Part shown: piece by piece, positions 51,966 through 63,946 of the stretch
How the letters are laid out: each line of letters begins with the position of its first letter
Numbering within the stretch: position 1 is the first letter of the stretch
DNA from: Lutjanus erythropterus
Lineage: Eukaryota > Chordata > Actinopteri > Lutjaniformes > Lutjanidae
Direction: 5' to 3'
DNA: 64,000 nucleotides
Assembly (NCBI GenBank): GCA_020091685.1
Contig: CM034609.1
Span: 22,703,204-22,767,203 of the forward strand
Program-made: the position numbers and the translations under genes
The notes under the pieces: model-generated
What the model saw: only the letters and a program-made list of their open reading frames with translations
Database searches by the model: none
What the model was told of the DNA's origin: nothing

Positions 51966-53890
51966 GTAAAGAGGAAGTGGAGAGCCGGCTCTTGGAGACC
52001 GGCAGCAGAGAATGTGCAGCCTATAGAGAATTCATAAGAAACTGCCACACCTTTCATTCGATCCCTCTCGATCTTTTTCTTTTCTTTAACATCTCATCTC
52101 CTCATTATCGACACAATCCTCTCCTCTCCTCCTCTTCTGCAGTTCTCATTTACCCTCCTCTCTTTCCTTCTCTCCATTCTTTCCCTATCAACACATTCAA
52201 CAACAAACGTGTGTTGAGTCTGTCACTTATTTGTAGTTCCTGTACTTATTATACGCGTGCTCACAGTGTGTGACTGGAAGCCTCTTAATCACTTGTGGCA
52301 GCAATCTTTCAGCTTAGTGCAGCACACTGGCTCTACTTTACAGCCGAGGGTCAGTCAAAGTCCACTGTGAGCTGTGCAGCAGCAGAACACGGTGCTGTTG
52401 TGCAGCCGATTGTTATATGAGTACAGTATGATGTAATGTGTCAGTGCGAGACATGGAGGGAGAGGCCTGGGGTGTAGCAACCTTCAGGCAGTTTACAATC
52501 AGAAATGTACACATGCTGGACATTTTGTGAGTTGATTTCAACTCAGTGTGTGTACATTTTGCAACTTTTAGGCAAGGTTTCAGGTTGTTCCAGGCCTGAA
52601 TTGTATGTCTTGCAGTATGGAGAAGGTGGAGAGGTGCCACTGCTCCTTCACATTGAAAGGAGTCAGCTGAGACGGTTCATGGGAGTGTCCCAATCAGGTG
52701 ATAAGGATGGCTCCTGTTAGGGTGACCAGACATCCTGAAATAAATCATGTGAACAAGCTAAAATGAGAGCTGTCTACATGTTGTATCAAATCACTTATGT
52801 GGGCGTCAATTCCCACCTTTAGTTATCAAAAATTCCCTGTTACTTTTTTGCAAAATGTGTCAGAGCATTTTGGATGTGTTTTCATGTGTCTATTGCACTG
52901 ATTAAACAATCACAAATAACCAATTGTTGATGTCACTCCTGTCTTAAACCAGATAATGGAGAGTTTTGCTCTCCTAGAGCTTAATGACAATAGTATCTAC
53001 TAAAAAGACGTTTAAAATGACCGTAACACACTTGCCCCCAGCCAGGACTGTGCTTCATATCGTTGTCAGAATCTGTAACTGATCTTCATAATATTAATAA
53101 CAAATTACCAGTTAAAGTCTGATTTTATTAGTTAGTTATGCTCCCCTGTTTTCCTACAAGACTGGAAGGGGAGGGTGAGACAAGATGCCAATCTGCAAGC
53201 TCACTGCTAAATGCCACAAAACCTACAGACTGGTCTTCTCAAGTAAGTTTTTTTATATGCCACATCATCGACATCCACCCTGCTGTGTTTATGCCTGTCT
53301 TATGATCACCTCTGCCCCCCTTAACATTGTGACATTTGCCTCAGTCTAAAAGGTATGACAGATACAGTATTATGATCCAAGCATCATCTAATGCAGCAGT
53401 TTGTCTGAAACTGGCAGTCGGCCAGAGTGTGATTGTGACTTAGAGGAGGATGACAGCTGCCATTCTGGTTACACAACCCGTTCACCCTTTTTGTCTCTCT
53501 CAAACTGTATGTTTGTTTGTGTTTGAGTTGGCAGCAGTGTGTGAGGTGTTATGGTGTGCAATTATGTGCAATCTTTGTGTGTGTGTGTGTGTGTGTGTAT
53601 TTGTTGACCTGAGAGTGTATTAGTGAGGCCACGCCCTCCTGTTAACGCTGACATCCATAAAAGGAGATCTTTAAGTTTGTCACATGACAACAATCTGAGG
53701 AATGCAAGACTGGTCACATGGGATGCCTTCTCAAGGAAATCAGCTTCACCCCCTGAGGACTGTGAAATTATGTGTGTGTAGAAGTGTGTAGTTGTCTTAT
53801 TAGGTGTGTGCTCCTGTGTGCAGGCACCTACAGTGCTTACCATGTATGTGTGGTTGTGTCAGCAATGAACAACTGTCTTTTTTGTTGAGT

Positions 53891-53893
53891 ATG

Positions 53894-53922
<29 letters not shown>
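53891..53922 (+). repeat. (TG)n microsatellite
   Basis: A slightly interrupted TG tract, 110 bp before the longer one at 54030. Confidence 0.9.
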
Positions 53923-53924
<2 letters not shown>

Positions 53925-54026
53925 GATTACAGGGGAATTCACACCTCGGGAGATTTCACTTCTCTTTCAGTTATGTTTCAGTAACTGGAAACTGAAGTGG
54001 AGAACGTTCCAGTTTCCTTCTCAGAC

Positions 54027-54029
<3 letters not shown>

Positions 54030-54090
<61 letters not shown>
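54030..54090 (+). repeat. (TG)n microsatellite
   Basis: About 30 perfect TG units. The 189-codon open frame crossing it is a Cys-Val repeat translation followed by anonymous sequence. Confidence 0.96.
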
Positions 54091-54091
<1 letters not shown>

Positions 54092-55544
54092 TGGTGAATT
54101 GTGTGGTTCATGTGTGTCCTGGACAAAGTGCAAAATACAAAGGCAACTGAGTTCAAACTTGCAATTTTTCAAATCAGAGTTGTGCTTTCTAATTGTTAGA
54201 ATCAGCAAAATAAAAGTCCCTACTTCCTGTTCGACTATCTACCAGCCCTGTACAGGATTACTCATTAAAACAATGGTATATCTGTTTGTGTGTGTGCTTT
54301 GTATGAGTAATGAAAGATGTAGAAATGAAATTCAGCACTGCCACCACTTCCTAAAGCTGAGGCCACTGTGTGGGCTGCTGAGACTGCTCTGTGCTGCCTC
54401 CTGTAGCCATCTACTGAAACCACAAGGTTGTCACTGTTTTTTTTACACATTGAGAGGGACTTCCTCTTCATTCACTATAGGGCACCATATAAGGTTAACA
54501 GTTGGCAGGTATAGACACAAACAGCAGAACTACACAAGCTCTGACAGTGACACTGATGTGGAGTAGAGGAGGCCATATCTGGGCAAACTGAGGCTGTTCG
54601 TACCATCTTTCCTTTTATCTGTCGCGCTGTCAGTGTGCATGTTAGTCATGAGGACAGGAAACTTTGGGCAACAGCCTGGTGAGACTGTTTAGCTGTCATC
54701 AGCACACCATTTCTGTTTTTTTCTTCCAAACTGGGCCAACAGCATGAACAGTTCCCGTTTTAGTCATTTAAATATCCCTGAGTTGAGAATTTTCATATCA
54801 GTGCTGCATAAATGTTGAGCCCTGCCCGGTGTTATTAACCTGATTTTTCCACAACGTTAACCCTTAACAATGCACCTCCTTACAAACTGTCTCTTCAGTT
54901 AATGTGTTACTATTAGCTGCATTCAATGGATTGCAATGGAATGCATTTAAAGGACTCTGCAGCCACGCCAAAGACTCTGTGAACCTGTAAATAGACATAG
55001 TCTTGCATTGTAATATTGTGATGTTTAGCAGGTATAGTGCTGACCATCTTACTTTGGCATGGTAGCATGCTGTAATTTGCTAATTAGCAGTAAACACAAA
55101 GTGCTGTTGAGGCTGATAGAAATGCCATGATTTGTGCAGTTATTTGGTCATACTTGCTTTACCTGATGTTGGTGCTCCAGTCAAAAATATGATTTTCTTG
55201 TTGTTTCTGCAGTTGAATGTTTGAGCTTCACTGTGGAGGATGATGTATGTGCACAGTTCGACACTAAAAGGCTGTCTCATCAGCTGAAAGAGGACAGTTT
55301 CTTTGAGCTGAATGAAAGTCTGATTTTAAGGGGCGGGCCAATGAGCATGATTTATGACATCACAACTAGTTTGGAAGCCAATCCTGGTCCAGTATTCAAC
55401 CAGTACAAGTGTGATGTAGAAACTTTAAACCACCAGTGCACAAACAGTGAGATGGACTTTACAGTGAAGTATGAGACATCTTGTGTCCAACAAGAAAACA
55501 TACTCAGAGTTGCCTTTTTAAAGATTTTAATGTGGAAATTATAC

Positions 55545-55571
55545 TTTTTTTTTTTTTTTTTTTTTTTTTTT
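55545..55571 (+). repeat. T27 homopolymer followed by GCAG
   Basis: A 27-base T run directly followed by GCAG. It could be the poly(A) tail of a minus-oriented retroelement. It also imitates a splice acceptor, but no exon follows. Confidence 0.9.
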
Positions 55572-55650
55572 GCAGAAATAAGCATAGCAGATACACAACC
55601 AACCAGACTATTTGTATGTATGTCTTAAGATGTAAGACCCTAGCACCCTA

Positions 55651-55692
55651 GCCATAGATGGAATATTAAATAGGTTGAATTCCTATTTAATA
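55651..55692 (-). repeat. Hairpin repeat H, copy 3
   Basis: TATTAAATAGGTTGAATTCC followed by TATTTAATA is a near-perfect palindrome. CCATAGATGG precedes it, so relative to copies 1 and 2 this copy is inverted. Confidence 0.75.
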
Positions 55693-56697
55693 TACAAAAA
55701 CAAATTGTTTCTCCCTGCCCCCTCCAGACCCAAATGTTTGTACCAAATGTCGCCACTGTCTATCCAGTAGATGCTGAGATATTTCAGTGGATAAGTGAAG
55801 ATTTTGACCTGCTGGTGGTGCTCACAGTGAGGTCAGAGGATCACCAAAGACATGCAGATTCATCGTTTCTGCACCATGAATATTTGAACCAAATTTCATA
55901 TCAATCCATGCCGTAACTGTTGAGAAATTTGATTAAAACCCAAATGTTTCTTTTAGCAGTGCTAAAGAAAAAAGTCATGTGAGATCACCAGTCATTCCTC
56001 TTAAATTTGTATGTAATTTAATGACAATGGCTATTCAAGAGATGAGTCATAACAGTCAGAATGAAAGTAGCATTATTCCTCTGAACTTTTTCCGATCATA
56101 TCATCTGAGGAATGTGCTGTCCAGCGCTGTACCAGAAACAATTAATAAACAAATTCTAATTTAAGCATCTTTCATCCCTTGGTAGTCTGTTTCTATGTGC
56201 ATGACCTCCACTGACTCAGTACATTCCCACCACCCCATCTCCACCCCCAGGCTTTTATAAGAAAGGGGAAAAGAGACACAGAGAGACGGGAGGACAGATG
56301 AGAGTGTGGAGGAATAACTACAAAAAAATGAGGTGACAAAGAGACGAGCTGGATAGAGTAAGAGGAGGACAGACAGGGAAATAAGCTGGATTCATTCATG
56401 ATCCTTCTCTGACTCAGTCAGTGCTGTTTCCCACTGATATCTCCACCCCTCCTCCTCCTCCCACCGACAGCCCACAGCCTTCACTCCCCTGACCTCACCC
56501 CTCCTGCTTCTACCAGCCTGACACACACATCTCTGAGGAAACAGGAGGTAATGGCCGGCGGTCGTCCTTGAGGACACAAACTAGCCTGGATTCTTCCTCA
56601 TTTTCTATCAGCTGCACTCCCTCCATTCATTCATTTCACTCTCTCCTCGTCATCTCATGGACTTCAGTCTGTTTCTCAGGCAGGGCAATTAACTCAA

Positions 56698-56699
<2 letters not shown>

Positions 56700-56750
<51 letters not shown>
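56700..56750 (+). repeat. (TG)n microsatellite
   Basis: About 25 perfect TG units, ending directly at the TA that borders the 56753-57952 element. Confidence 0.96.
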
Positions 56751-56752
<2 letters not shown>

Positions 56753-56754
<2 letters not shown>

Positions 56755-57952
56755 CTCTTAGAAATAAGGGTTCCAAAAGGGTTCTGCCTTAAGGACTGAA
56801 GTTCTACCCAGAACCATTTGCTACTGAGGAACCATTTTTTTTGGAAGAAAGTGTTCGTCAAGGGTTGTTTATAAGAATAAGGGTTCTGTTAAGAACCATT
56901 TTCATCCAAAGAACCCTTTATAGAAGAAAGAGCTATTCAAAAATTGTTGAGATCCTTGAAGGTTCTTTGATCCGTTATATAAAAGGGTTATCAGTGGAAC
57001 CTCTGGGCGATCAAACCTTTGGAACATAAAAAAGGTTCTCAGAAGAACCCTCTGGGATGATGTTTCCTCAACAGGTCATTTCTGAGAACCCCGTCATGAG
57101 ATACTTCATTGTTTTAGTGTTCCAAAGAATCATATTGCATCATAGACTATTAAAGTCAATTTTCTGCTAAGGTCACAGAACATTCATGGCATACACAGAA
57201 AGAAGAACACTGTTTTTTCTGATAGAATATGAAAGCATAATACTATATATTTATGATATGATGATTATAATGGTTATAATATTTATATTTATGCCCTTGG
57301 AATTTAAATAAGATCTCAGTAGAACCCCTTTCGTATATAAAAGGTTCTCAGTATAACTCCATTCATGGATTCTAGATGAAATCCCCAAAATCCTATGGTT
57401 AGGTTCTAGATGAAACATTTGCAACATAGAGGTTCTTAGTAGAGCCACCTGGGTGGATTCTTGTAAGCACTCTTGGTGGAAATTTTCTGGACAGAACCCG
57501 CAAATGGGGTTCTGGGGGGATCCATTACATCAAAGAAGGGTTCTCCTTAGAATAGTAGGGCATAGGGTGAAACCTTTCACATATAGTCCTTTATTTTGGG
57601 TTCTAGGTAGAATTCTCTGAAAGGGTTCCTAGTAGAACTGTTATATTAGTTAGGTTCTAGAACACAGAACCCTTTATAAAGGTTCTATCTTGCAGGTTTC
57701 TTCAAGGATTGTTGAAATTCATGGACTCTTTTGCCAAGGTTTCTTTGTACCATAATATAAGGGTTATAAGTAGAACTCCCTGCATTGGTTTTAAATTAAG
57801 TCCTTGGAATATAAAATATTCTCGGTAGAACCCCAAGTGGGTTTGAAAGGGCTCCAAGTGCAATCATTATAAAAGGTTTTACCAAGAACCAAAAAGGGAA
57901 CAAGTCAAAGAATCCTTCATGGTTCTGGTAAGTAACTTTATTTCTAAGAGTG
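56753..57952. mobile_element. 1,200-bp element of GGTTCT/AGAACC repeats with terminal inverted repeats
   Basis: The left end TACTCTTAGAAATAAGGGTT and the right end (reverse complement) CACTCTTAGAAATAAAGTTA are near-identical for 16 bp. TA lies on both sides (56751-56752, 57953-57954). The interior is a dense succession of the motif GGTTCT and its complement AGAACC (for example AAAGGGTTCT, AGAACCCTTT, GGTTCTAGGTAGAA), well over 25 occurrences, with degenerate spacing. No transposase frame is present. I recall similar GGTTCC/AGAACC repeats in many teleosts but cannot name the family. Confidence 0.85.
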
Positions 57953-58278
57953 TAGGTTAACAAGCCTTTTTTGGCAGAGTGTCCAAATAAACCCCCCTCC
58001 CTCCAGCCCTCCTCCTCTCCACACCTTCCCTTCTCCCTCTGCATTGTTACAGTGAACACAGGATTTGCACAAAGCGGTGGCCTAGTTGCTCGACCGTCCT
58101 CCTGTTAACTGTGTGTGTGCGCACATCCTGTCAAAGGGTTGAAGTGGGAACACTTGTTTTAAAGAACTGTAACAGGATGTTTCATTGGAAGAGGATACGA
58201 TGAAAGAAAAGGTTAGGAGAGGCAGAGAGGACGGAGCCATAAGCACAGAGAAGACGTTTGTATGTCTTTGTGCTTGAC

Positions 58279-58305
58279 TGTGTGTGTGTGTGTGTGTGTG
58301 TGTGT
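58279..58305 (+). repeat. (TG)n microsatellite
   Basis: About 13 perfect TG units. Confidence 0.92.
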
Positions 58306-58426
58306 TACAGCAAATGATGTGGGATTCCCTAAGCAGTGGGATAGAGTCAAACCCCAAAATGTAGGTCAAGAGGCACTGCGTTTTCCTTGTGCTGTTGCGT
58401 AATCATGCACACACACATACTCACAC

Positions 58427-59158
58427 AACCTTGTTTTACTGTATTCGTGGGGACATGTCATTGACATCATACATTCTCTAGCCCATCACCCAAACCCTAT
58501 CCATCACTACTAAGTGCCTAACGCTAACCCTTACCCTCACCCGAACCTAAACCTAATTGTAACCCTGACCCCAACACCAAGTCTTAAAGGGAAAAATCAA
58601 AAATCCACACTTTTCCTCTGGCCCGTATAGTGCTATTTATCCATCTTGTTTGTTTTGGTGTGAGTTGCCAAGTTTTGGAGATGTCTGCCTTCTCTCAAAT
58701 ATAATGGAACTGAATGGCGCTCAGCTACTTTCTTTCTAAAATAAATAAAGTGGCGTCAGTAGACTCTACTGAGAAAAGAAAGTAGTTATGGAAAGACAGA
58801 AAGAAAATCGTTCCTACATGAAACTGCTCACAATAAGGTCTGTGGATTATCTTTAATAATCAGGTCATCAGAAAGAAAAGGCAGACGTCTATATGCCTGA
58901 TACCTGCAAAAGTCTGCAGCTCACACCAAGACAACTCAGATGGATAAGTGGGAGAATAAGTATGTATTTTGGGATCTGGGGGTGAACTTTCCCTTTCAGG
59001 CATTGTTACAAAAGTGTAAGGTCTAAGTGATCACTTTTAGTGTGTAAGCAATGGGCAAAAACTGTGAACTCGTGGGGTCCCTACAAAGTTGTCGGACCTC
59101 ACAAGCATAGTCGGCTCCCGGTTTTTGGACCCCACAAACATAGCAAGACAAGCCCCCA
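58427..59158 (+). repeat. TGGGGAC/GTCCCCA-type teleost repeat, interrupted
   Basis: The left part has ACTGTATTCGTGGGGACATG and a run of CCTAACGCTAACCCTTACCC type units. The right part has GGGGTCCCTACAAAGTTGTC, GGACCTCACAAGCATAG and GGACCCCACAAACATAGCAA. The two parts are outer halves of one dispersed repeat, separated by the foldback element at 58585-58997. Confidence 0.7.
58585..58997. mobile_element. Short foldback element (TTAAAGGG family) nested in the TGGGGAC repeat
   Basis: The left end reads TTAAAGGGAAAAATCAAAAA and the right end (reverse complement) CTGAAAGGGAAAGTTCACCC. The arms share ATCCATCTTGTTTG/ATCCATCTGAGTTG, TTTGGTGTGAGTTGC and GGTGTGAGCTGCAGACTTTT. It is about 413 bp and a relative of 31816-34026, but without insertions in the loop. 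Confidence 0.8.
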
Positions 59159-60595
59159 CACACATATGCACAAGTGTGTAGCGCAGTGAACACAACATTA
59201 GGCTGTGAATGTGCCGTACGCAGGGAAGACATCCAGTATAAGCAAGTGTGAAAGCTCTTTATGAAACCTTCAGCTGCAGCTATTCCCTCTAGTGCCACAG
59301 CTCTACACACACATGAAAATGTTCAGTGTGTGCTTCAGTCTGCGTGTTTAGGTGTGTGTGTATAGTAGAGCAGAGAGACTTTGCTTTTGCAGGTAGATAA
59401 CTCGCTGCACAGTCATTGGCTGAGGGCTGCAGGTAATCACCAGGACTGGATGGCCTTTTAAGGAGACTCTGATCAAGCAAATCCCCTGTTAACTCATTTG
59501 ATACAGCTCATGCTCTCTCTCTCTCAATACACTGTAAATGAGTTTTGTTGTTTTCACAGTGTTATTACTCTATTCTCAACAGTTTCTTACTGTATAAGTT
59601 GTGTACAGTGTATGACTGTAAAGACTATTCTTGATTTGATTTGATATTTTTTTGTTATTCTGAGTTTGAACACCAGAGCTCAGGAAATTTTCTGTCACCT
59701 CAGACTTGAGGAGATTTCAAGTATTGTCTGCTCTGCCTGCCTATTTCTACGCAAACAGAAATTGCACAAACATAACATAAGTGTTAGACTGGAAGAACTG
59801 CTTGTGACTTTGATGTTTAGTAATGTTACCAATGAATAGATCCTTTTTGGACCGACATCATGATTACGTCATGGTGTTAGCTGGAGGCCAAACAAAGGAA
59901 AAACTGTTCCACCCGTTAATATCAACTTTTTCAAGTAACACTGAAGAGTGAAGGACTGCACATGTTCAGGAAAAACTCAGATTTTCTTCAGCCGTTATTA
60001 AAAAACAAGCCAACAAAAGTAAAAAAAAATAGCTAAATAGTGTTAGCTAATGTGTTTCAGGAAATTTTCCGCCTACAGAAAAGGGTTCTACAATGCTGCG
60101 TTCAAACAGAACTCCTGAACTTGTAATTACTTCGAGTTCACATTGTTGTGAACAAGACATGAGGGGGACATTCAAATGGACTAATCTTGCAAAGACGGTA
60201 AACACACAGTATGCTAAAACAACAGCAGTTAGTTTTACGGTAATTTTACTGTGGTATGAAATATAGTGGCTACTGGATAATTGCTGCGAATAAGTTACTG
60301 TTAATTTCAAAATTAACATTTTATAATGTAATCATCCCTTTCATCTTATTCTACTTTTCCTCTTTACCTCTTAAGTCTTTTTTGATTCAGTTGTCATCCT
60401 CTCTGTCCATTTGGCTGTTTTACACACTCCTCTTTGTTGGCTTATAGGACAATAAGACTAAAGTGGGAGAGGAGAAAGAAGAGGAGAAAGACAGAGAGAG
60501 CTGGGAGTAGTTACAGCTTTCTTGGCTCATCTGATTGTAAGATGATAACCTGGGACCTATTAGCAAGCTGTTACATAAGGGATACAAGCTAAGAG

Positions 60596-60597
<2 letters not shown>

Positions 60598-60643
<46 letters not shown>
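60598..60643 (+). repeat. (TG)n microsatellite
   Basis: About 23 perfect GT units. A shorter one lies at 60774-60794. Confidence 0.95.
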
Positions 60644-60645
<2 letters not shown>

Positions 60646-61421
60646 CACAAAGTGTCAGTCCCATTTCGCTCTTGTTTTTCCCCCAAGTTTCTTTGGTAAC
60701 AGAGGGATAACTGGGTTAGTCTGGGGGTTTTTTCAGTTAAAGGAATTTGCTTGAATCTGTGGTTCATATATATGTGTGTGTGTGTGTGTGTGTGTCTATG
60801 TGTGTATGAAAAACCGCATTGTTGTTGAGAGGAAATGGAACATGTTCAGAGAGTGTGTGTGTGTGTGTCCTGGCTTTAATTCTTCTTCCTTAGACTGACC
60901 TAATTTCACAATATATCACCATATATAACCTGCAGATGTGTAATTGTTTGTTCTAGCTGACATTCATTATGCACCACTCCACGTCCTGCTCAGTCAAGCA
61001 GGGAGAATCCAGTAAACTCGTGTATCATTTTAGAAGTAAAACAGGGAGGAGTTTAATGGGGGATTTGGAGTTTGCATTAATTATTAAAAGTAAAACTTCT
61101 ACTGGTGAAAATACCCCATGTAATACCCCTGTAGGTTTCCATCTGACTGTATCTGTATCTTCTACATGAGCAACTACATGAGGACAAAAGCCTTTAAGTG
61201 GAGGTTACTTACTTACTTACTTACAGAGAAAAGTGCAGTAAAACATAAGGTGTCACGTTCAGCTCAAGATGAAGGCAATATATTAAACATTGCACGCATC
61301 AAACTCCTGCTCTCAAAAACAAATTGGATGCAAATGTGTTCCCACCAGTGCTGGGAACTTTTTAACTGTAGTTTACCAAACTTTTTGCTGCTTCACATGA
61401 AAAGTACCTAAACTACATCTT

Positions 61422-61790
61422 AAAGGAGAAATATGTAATAAATTATAAAATGACCATGATATATCATTAGAGATTAAGGAAACATGCTAAATTGAAAATC
61501 TCCACAGCCAGCATGTTCTCCTTTGAAATTCCAGTCCTGTAACTTGTGTTATTATTTGCCCTTTTCACATTTGTTAGAGTTAAAATTAATGTTGAATGGT
61601 CGCAAAAATGAGTAAGTGTCTGTTTATGAGTTGCAAGAAATCATCAATAATCTCTCAGACGGTGTAGATGTTTATAATGGTTAAATTGAGCAAAAAAAAT
61701 GAATGCAGTCTGGCAGACAGTAAGACACGCAGTCACTGAATTCAAATTCCAGAGTGTGAATTTTCAGAGCAGTGGGCCTTTGTTTTTGGC
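61422..61790 (+). repeat. Dispersed repeat R, copy 2
   Basis: Second copy of 43428-43735, slightly longer, starting TAAAGGAGAAATATGTAATA. That start resembles the generic AAAGG(A/T)..ATGTA ends of teleost nonautonomous elements. Confidence 0.8.
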
Positions 61791-63422
61791 TGGTCAAACT
61801 TAAATTATTTTCAAAATGTACTTCAACTACATCCAAACAACACCATCTGAGTCTGTAGTCTCACATTATTACACAAACATACTACTGAACTGACAGGTTG
61901 GTTTAGGAGCTGGTCGGTCTTCACTTAGAAACCAGTTTTCCTGTAACCTTGGCATTTGTTTACAGTTATTTATTTCATGTTGCCTTTCTCTGTTGTAGGG
62001 AGCGGGGCACTCATTTTATGTGTCACCTCATGTCTGAGCTGTTCTGTGTTGTGTATGAAAAATGTAATGAATGTATTATTTTAAAAAATGGTAGTCTGCA
62101 CTGTACATAGTGTGACTTATCAAACACATAATTCTTTGGTGACCTGATGGGAAACCTGATGAGTCCACTTTCATTCTTAGGCCAGAGATATACTTGCTGT
62201 TTAACCATGCCTTAATACACTTAATACACTAAGAGAAGTCCTGTTTGCTGTTTCCTCAGCTTTTACAGTGTTAGAAAAAATTAATATACTAGTTTTACTC
62301 CAGGTGTGCACTTATATGTATTATGTAAATATATTCAATCGCTGAGCTCTGTATCAGAAGAAGCAAAGTTAGTGTTAATTAACCTTCAGTCCTTTCCAAC
62401 CTGTGCAGTTCTGTCATTCAGCAGGCAGGGGCAGAACTGAGTGCATGTCTGCTTTCTCATATGGAAAACTTTAATTAACTTTTGTATTAAGTTTGGCCAC
62501 CTTTGCTATCTCACTTTGGTTCAGCTTTGAGCCATAACAGCTGCTCTGATAGGATGTAAGCAAAACATTTAAGCTTTTCTAAAAATGGCCTCGTAGTAAA
62601 CAGAATCAGTGATGTGTTGCATCATACAGGAGGTGGTGGTCAAACCACTGTGGGCAAACTCTGGGGAAAAAGTGACGTTGCATCACGCTCTATTATGAGG
62701 TGGATCTACTGTATCTGGCTCAAACCAGTGTACCCCCTGGTTTAGCCCACAAGGGTGGCTGGCCAGTGTGTGTGTGTTTAAAATGGCCATCTGCGCCAGA
62801 TGTTAATGATCCCCCTCTGTGTGTGTGTGTGTGTGTTGTGACTGGTGTGTGTAAGCAGATGGTGTGTGTCTGTCACACACATGCTGTCTTCCATTATCAG
62901 TTCTCAATCATCAATTATTCACACCAGGAGACTGAAACCAATAGAGACTTTTTATTTTACAGTAAAATTAGTCAGCTGTTCACGCTTACTAAAGAAAAAA
63001 TGTGTTTTTACATACATATGTGTGTGTGTGTGTGCATGTGCGTGTGTGTGTGTTTGTGTGTGTGTACTATGCAAGTGTGTATAAAATGAAAAAGAAGCAG
63101 AGCAGCTAAATCTTTCAGGGGGTCTGTGTAATAAGAGGCCAGCGGAGAACAGCTGGTGTTTGCGCTTAAGGACGTGTGTGTATGTGAGTGTGTGCGTGTG
63201 TGTGTGTGTCCAAAGAGGCTCTGTAAGGGGGCCTCCGACCCTTTGTTGTAAGGGGGCATATCATTAGCATCTAAAACTCCTTATTGGCCATGAAGAGGGA
63301 GAAAGCAAGATGAAAAGCTGAGGAGAGGGGAAAGGGAGAGGAAGAAGGCGACCCACCCAGGGGATATAACAGGAAAGTGGTGGCAATGACCAGCAACACC
63401 TGCCAGTTCAACTAATCATACC

Positions 63423-63424
<2 letters not shown>

Positions 63425-63459
<35 letters not shown>
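63425..63459 (+). repeat. (TG)n microsatellite
   Basis: About 17 perfect TG units. Shorter interrupted tracts lie at 62818-62836, 63020-63066 and 63174-63210. Confidence 0.93.
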
Positions 63460-63460
<1 letters not shown>

Positions 63461-63670
63461 TTGTGTGTCTATCCGTTGCGGATACACATGTGTTGCTCCC
63501 AGTGTAGCTGTGTGGGTGTGTGACAGTGTAATCAATTCACAAGTAGGTGGATGATGTGAGCGGTGTAGTGTGCTGCTGCAGCCAGTGGGTGGAGCAACAG
63601 AGCTCCTTTAGACGAGAGACAGAGCAGGACTGTCCATGCAGGCAGCAGACCTGTAAAGTAAATAAAGATA

Positions 63671-63720
63671 CTGTATTAGATAAGATAAAATAAAAGTTTA
63701 TTGATCCCCAGGGAGGAGAT
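63671..63720 (-). mobile_element. LINE 3' tail (Rex1-like)
   Basis: On the minus strand CCTGGGGATCAATAAACTTT followed by TATTTTATCTTATCTAAT resembles the 3' end of fish Rex1-type LINEs, a GGGGATnAATAAA box followed by short TATCT-like repeats. The body upstream on that strand (63720-63950) was not recognisable as coding. Confidence 0.55.
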
Positions 63721-63946
63721 GAACACAGAAAACAGATAAAGAAGTATTTAGATAAAACAAATACAATAAAAGTAAGAGATGAAAGTGGTACATTTTGGAC
63801 CTGTCATAAAGATGTCCTTAGGTTTTATTACACAGTGTCATGAATACTTGAACTGAAGTGGTATGATTAGATACATGTTAGAAGGCCAGTTTGACAACAG
63901 AGTACACCAATTTCACATGATACGGTCATACAGAAAAAATAAAACA

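Larger units (their letters stand above)
54995..55925 (+). repeat. Teleost GCATGCTAATTAGCA-type repeat split by other sequence
   Basis: The first part (54995-55195) has GGTAGCATGCTGTAATTTGC, AATTAGCAGTAAACACAAAG and GTTGAGGCTGATAGAAATG. The second part (55735-55925) has GTTTGTACCAAATGTC, GAGGTCAGAGGATCACCAAAG and CCAAATTTCATATCAATCCA. These are consecutive parts of one common fish repeat. About 540 bp lies between them, including another repeat-like segment (55212-55544), a T27 run and hairpin H copy 3. Confidence 0.6.

Noticed and set aside
54030-54566. 189-codon plus-strand open frame, the longest in the window
   Set aside because: It begins in a (TG)n tract (Cys-Val repeat), then runs through anonymous sequence with no similarity, splice context or codon bias.
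55571-55580. T27 plus GCAG as a splice acceptor
   Set aside because: A homopolymer next to AG arises by chance, and no conserved coding or donor follows.
55221-55628. 135-codon plus-strand frame starting MSFTVEDDVCAQ
   Set aside because: It lies within dispersed repeat sequence and its end is a poly-Phe run from the T27 tract. The protein resembles nothing known to me.
58500-58580. CCTAACGCTAACCCTTACCC-type run, telomere-like
   Set aside because: The units are degenerate and belong to the common TGGGGAC teleost repeat, not to (CCCTAA)n interstitial telomere.
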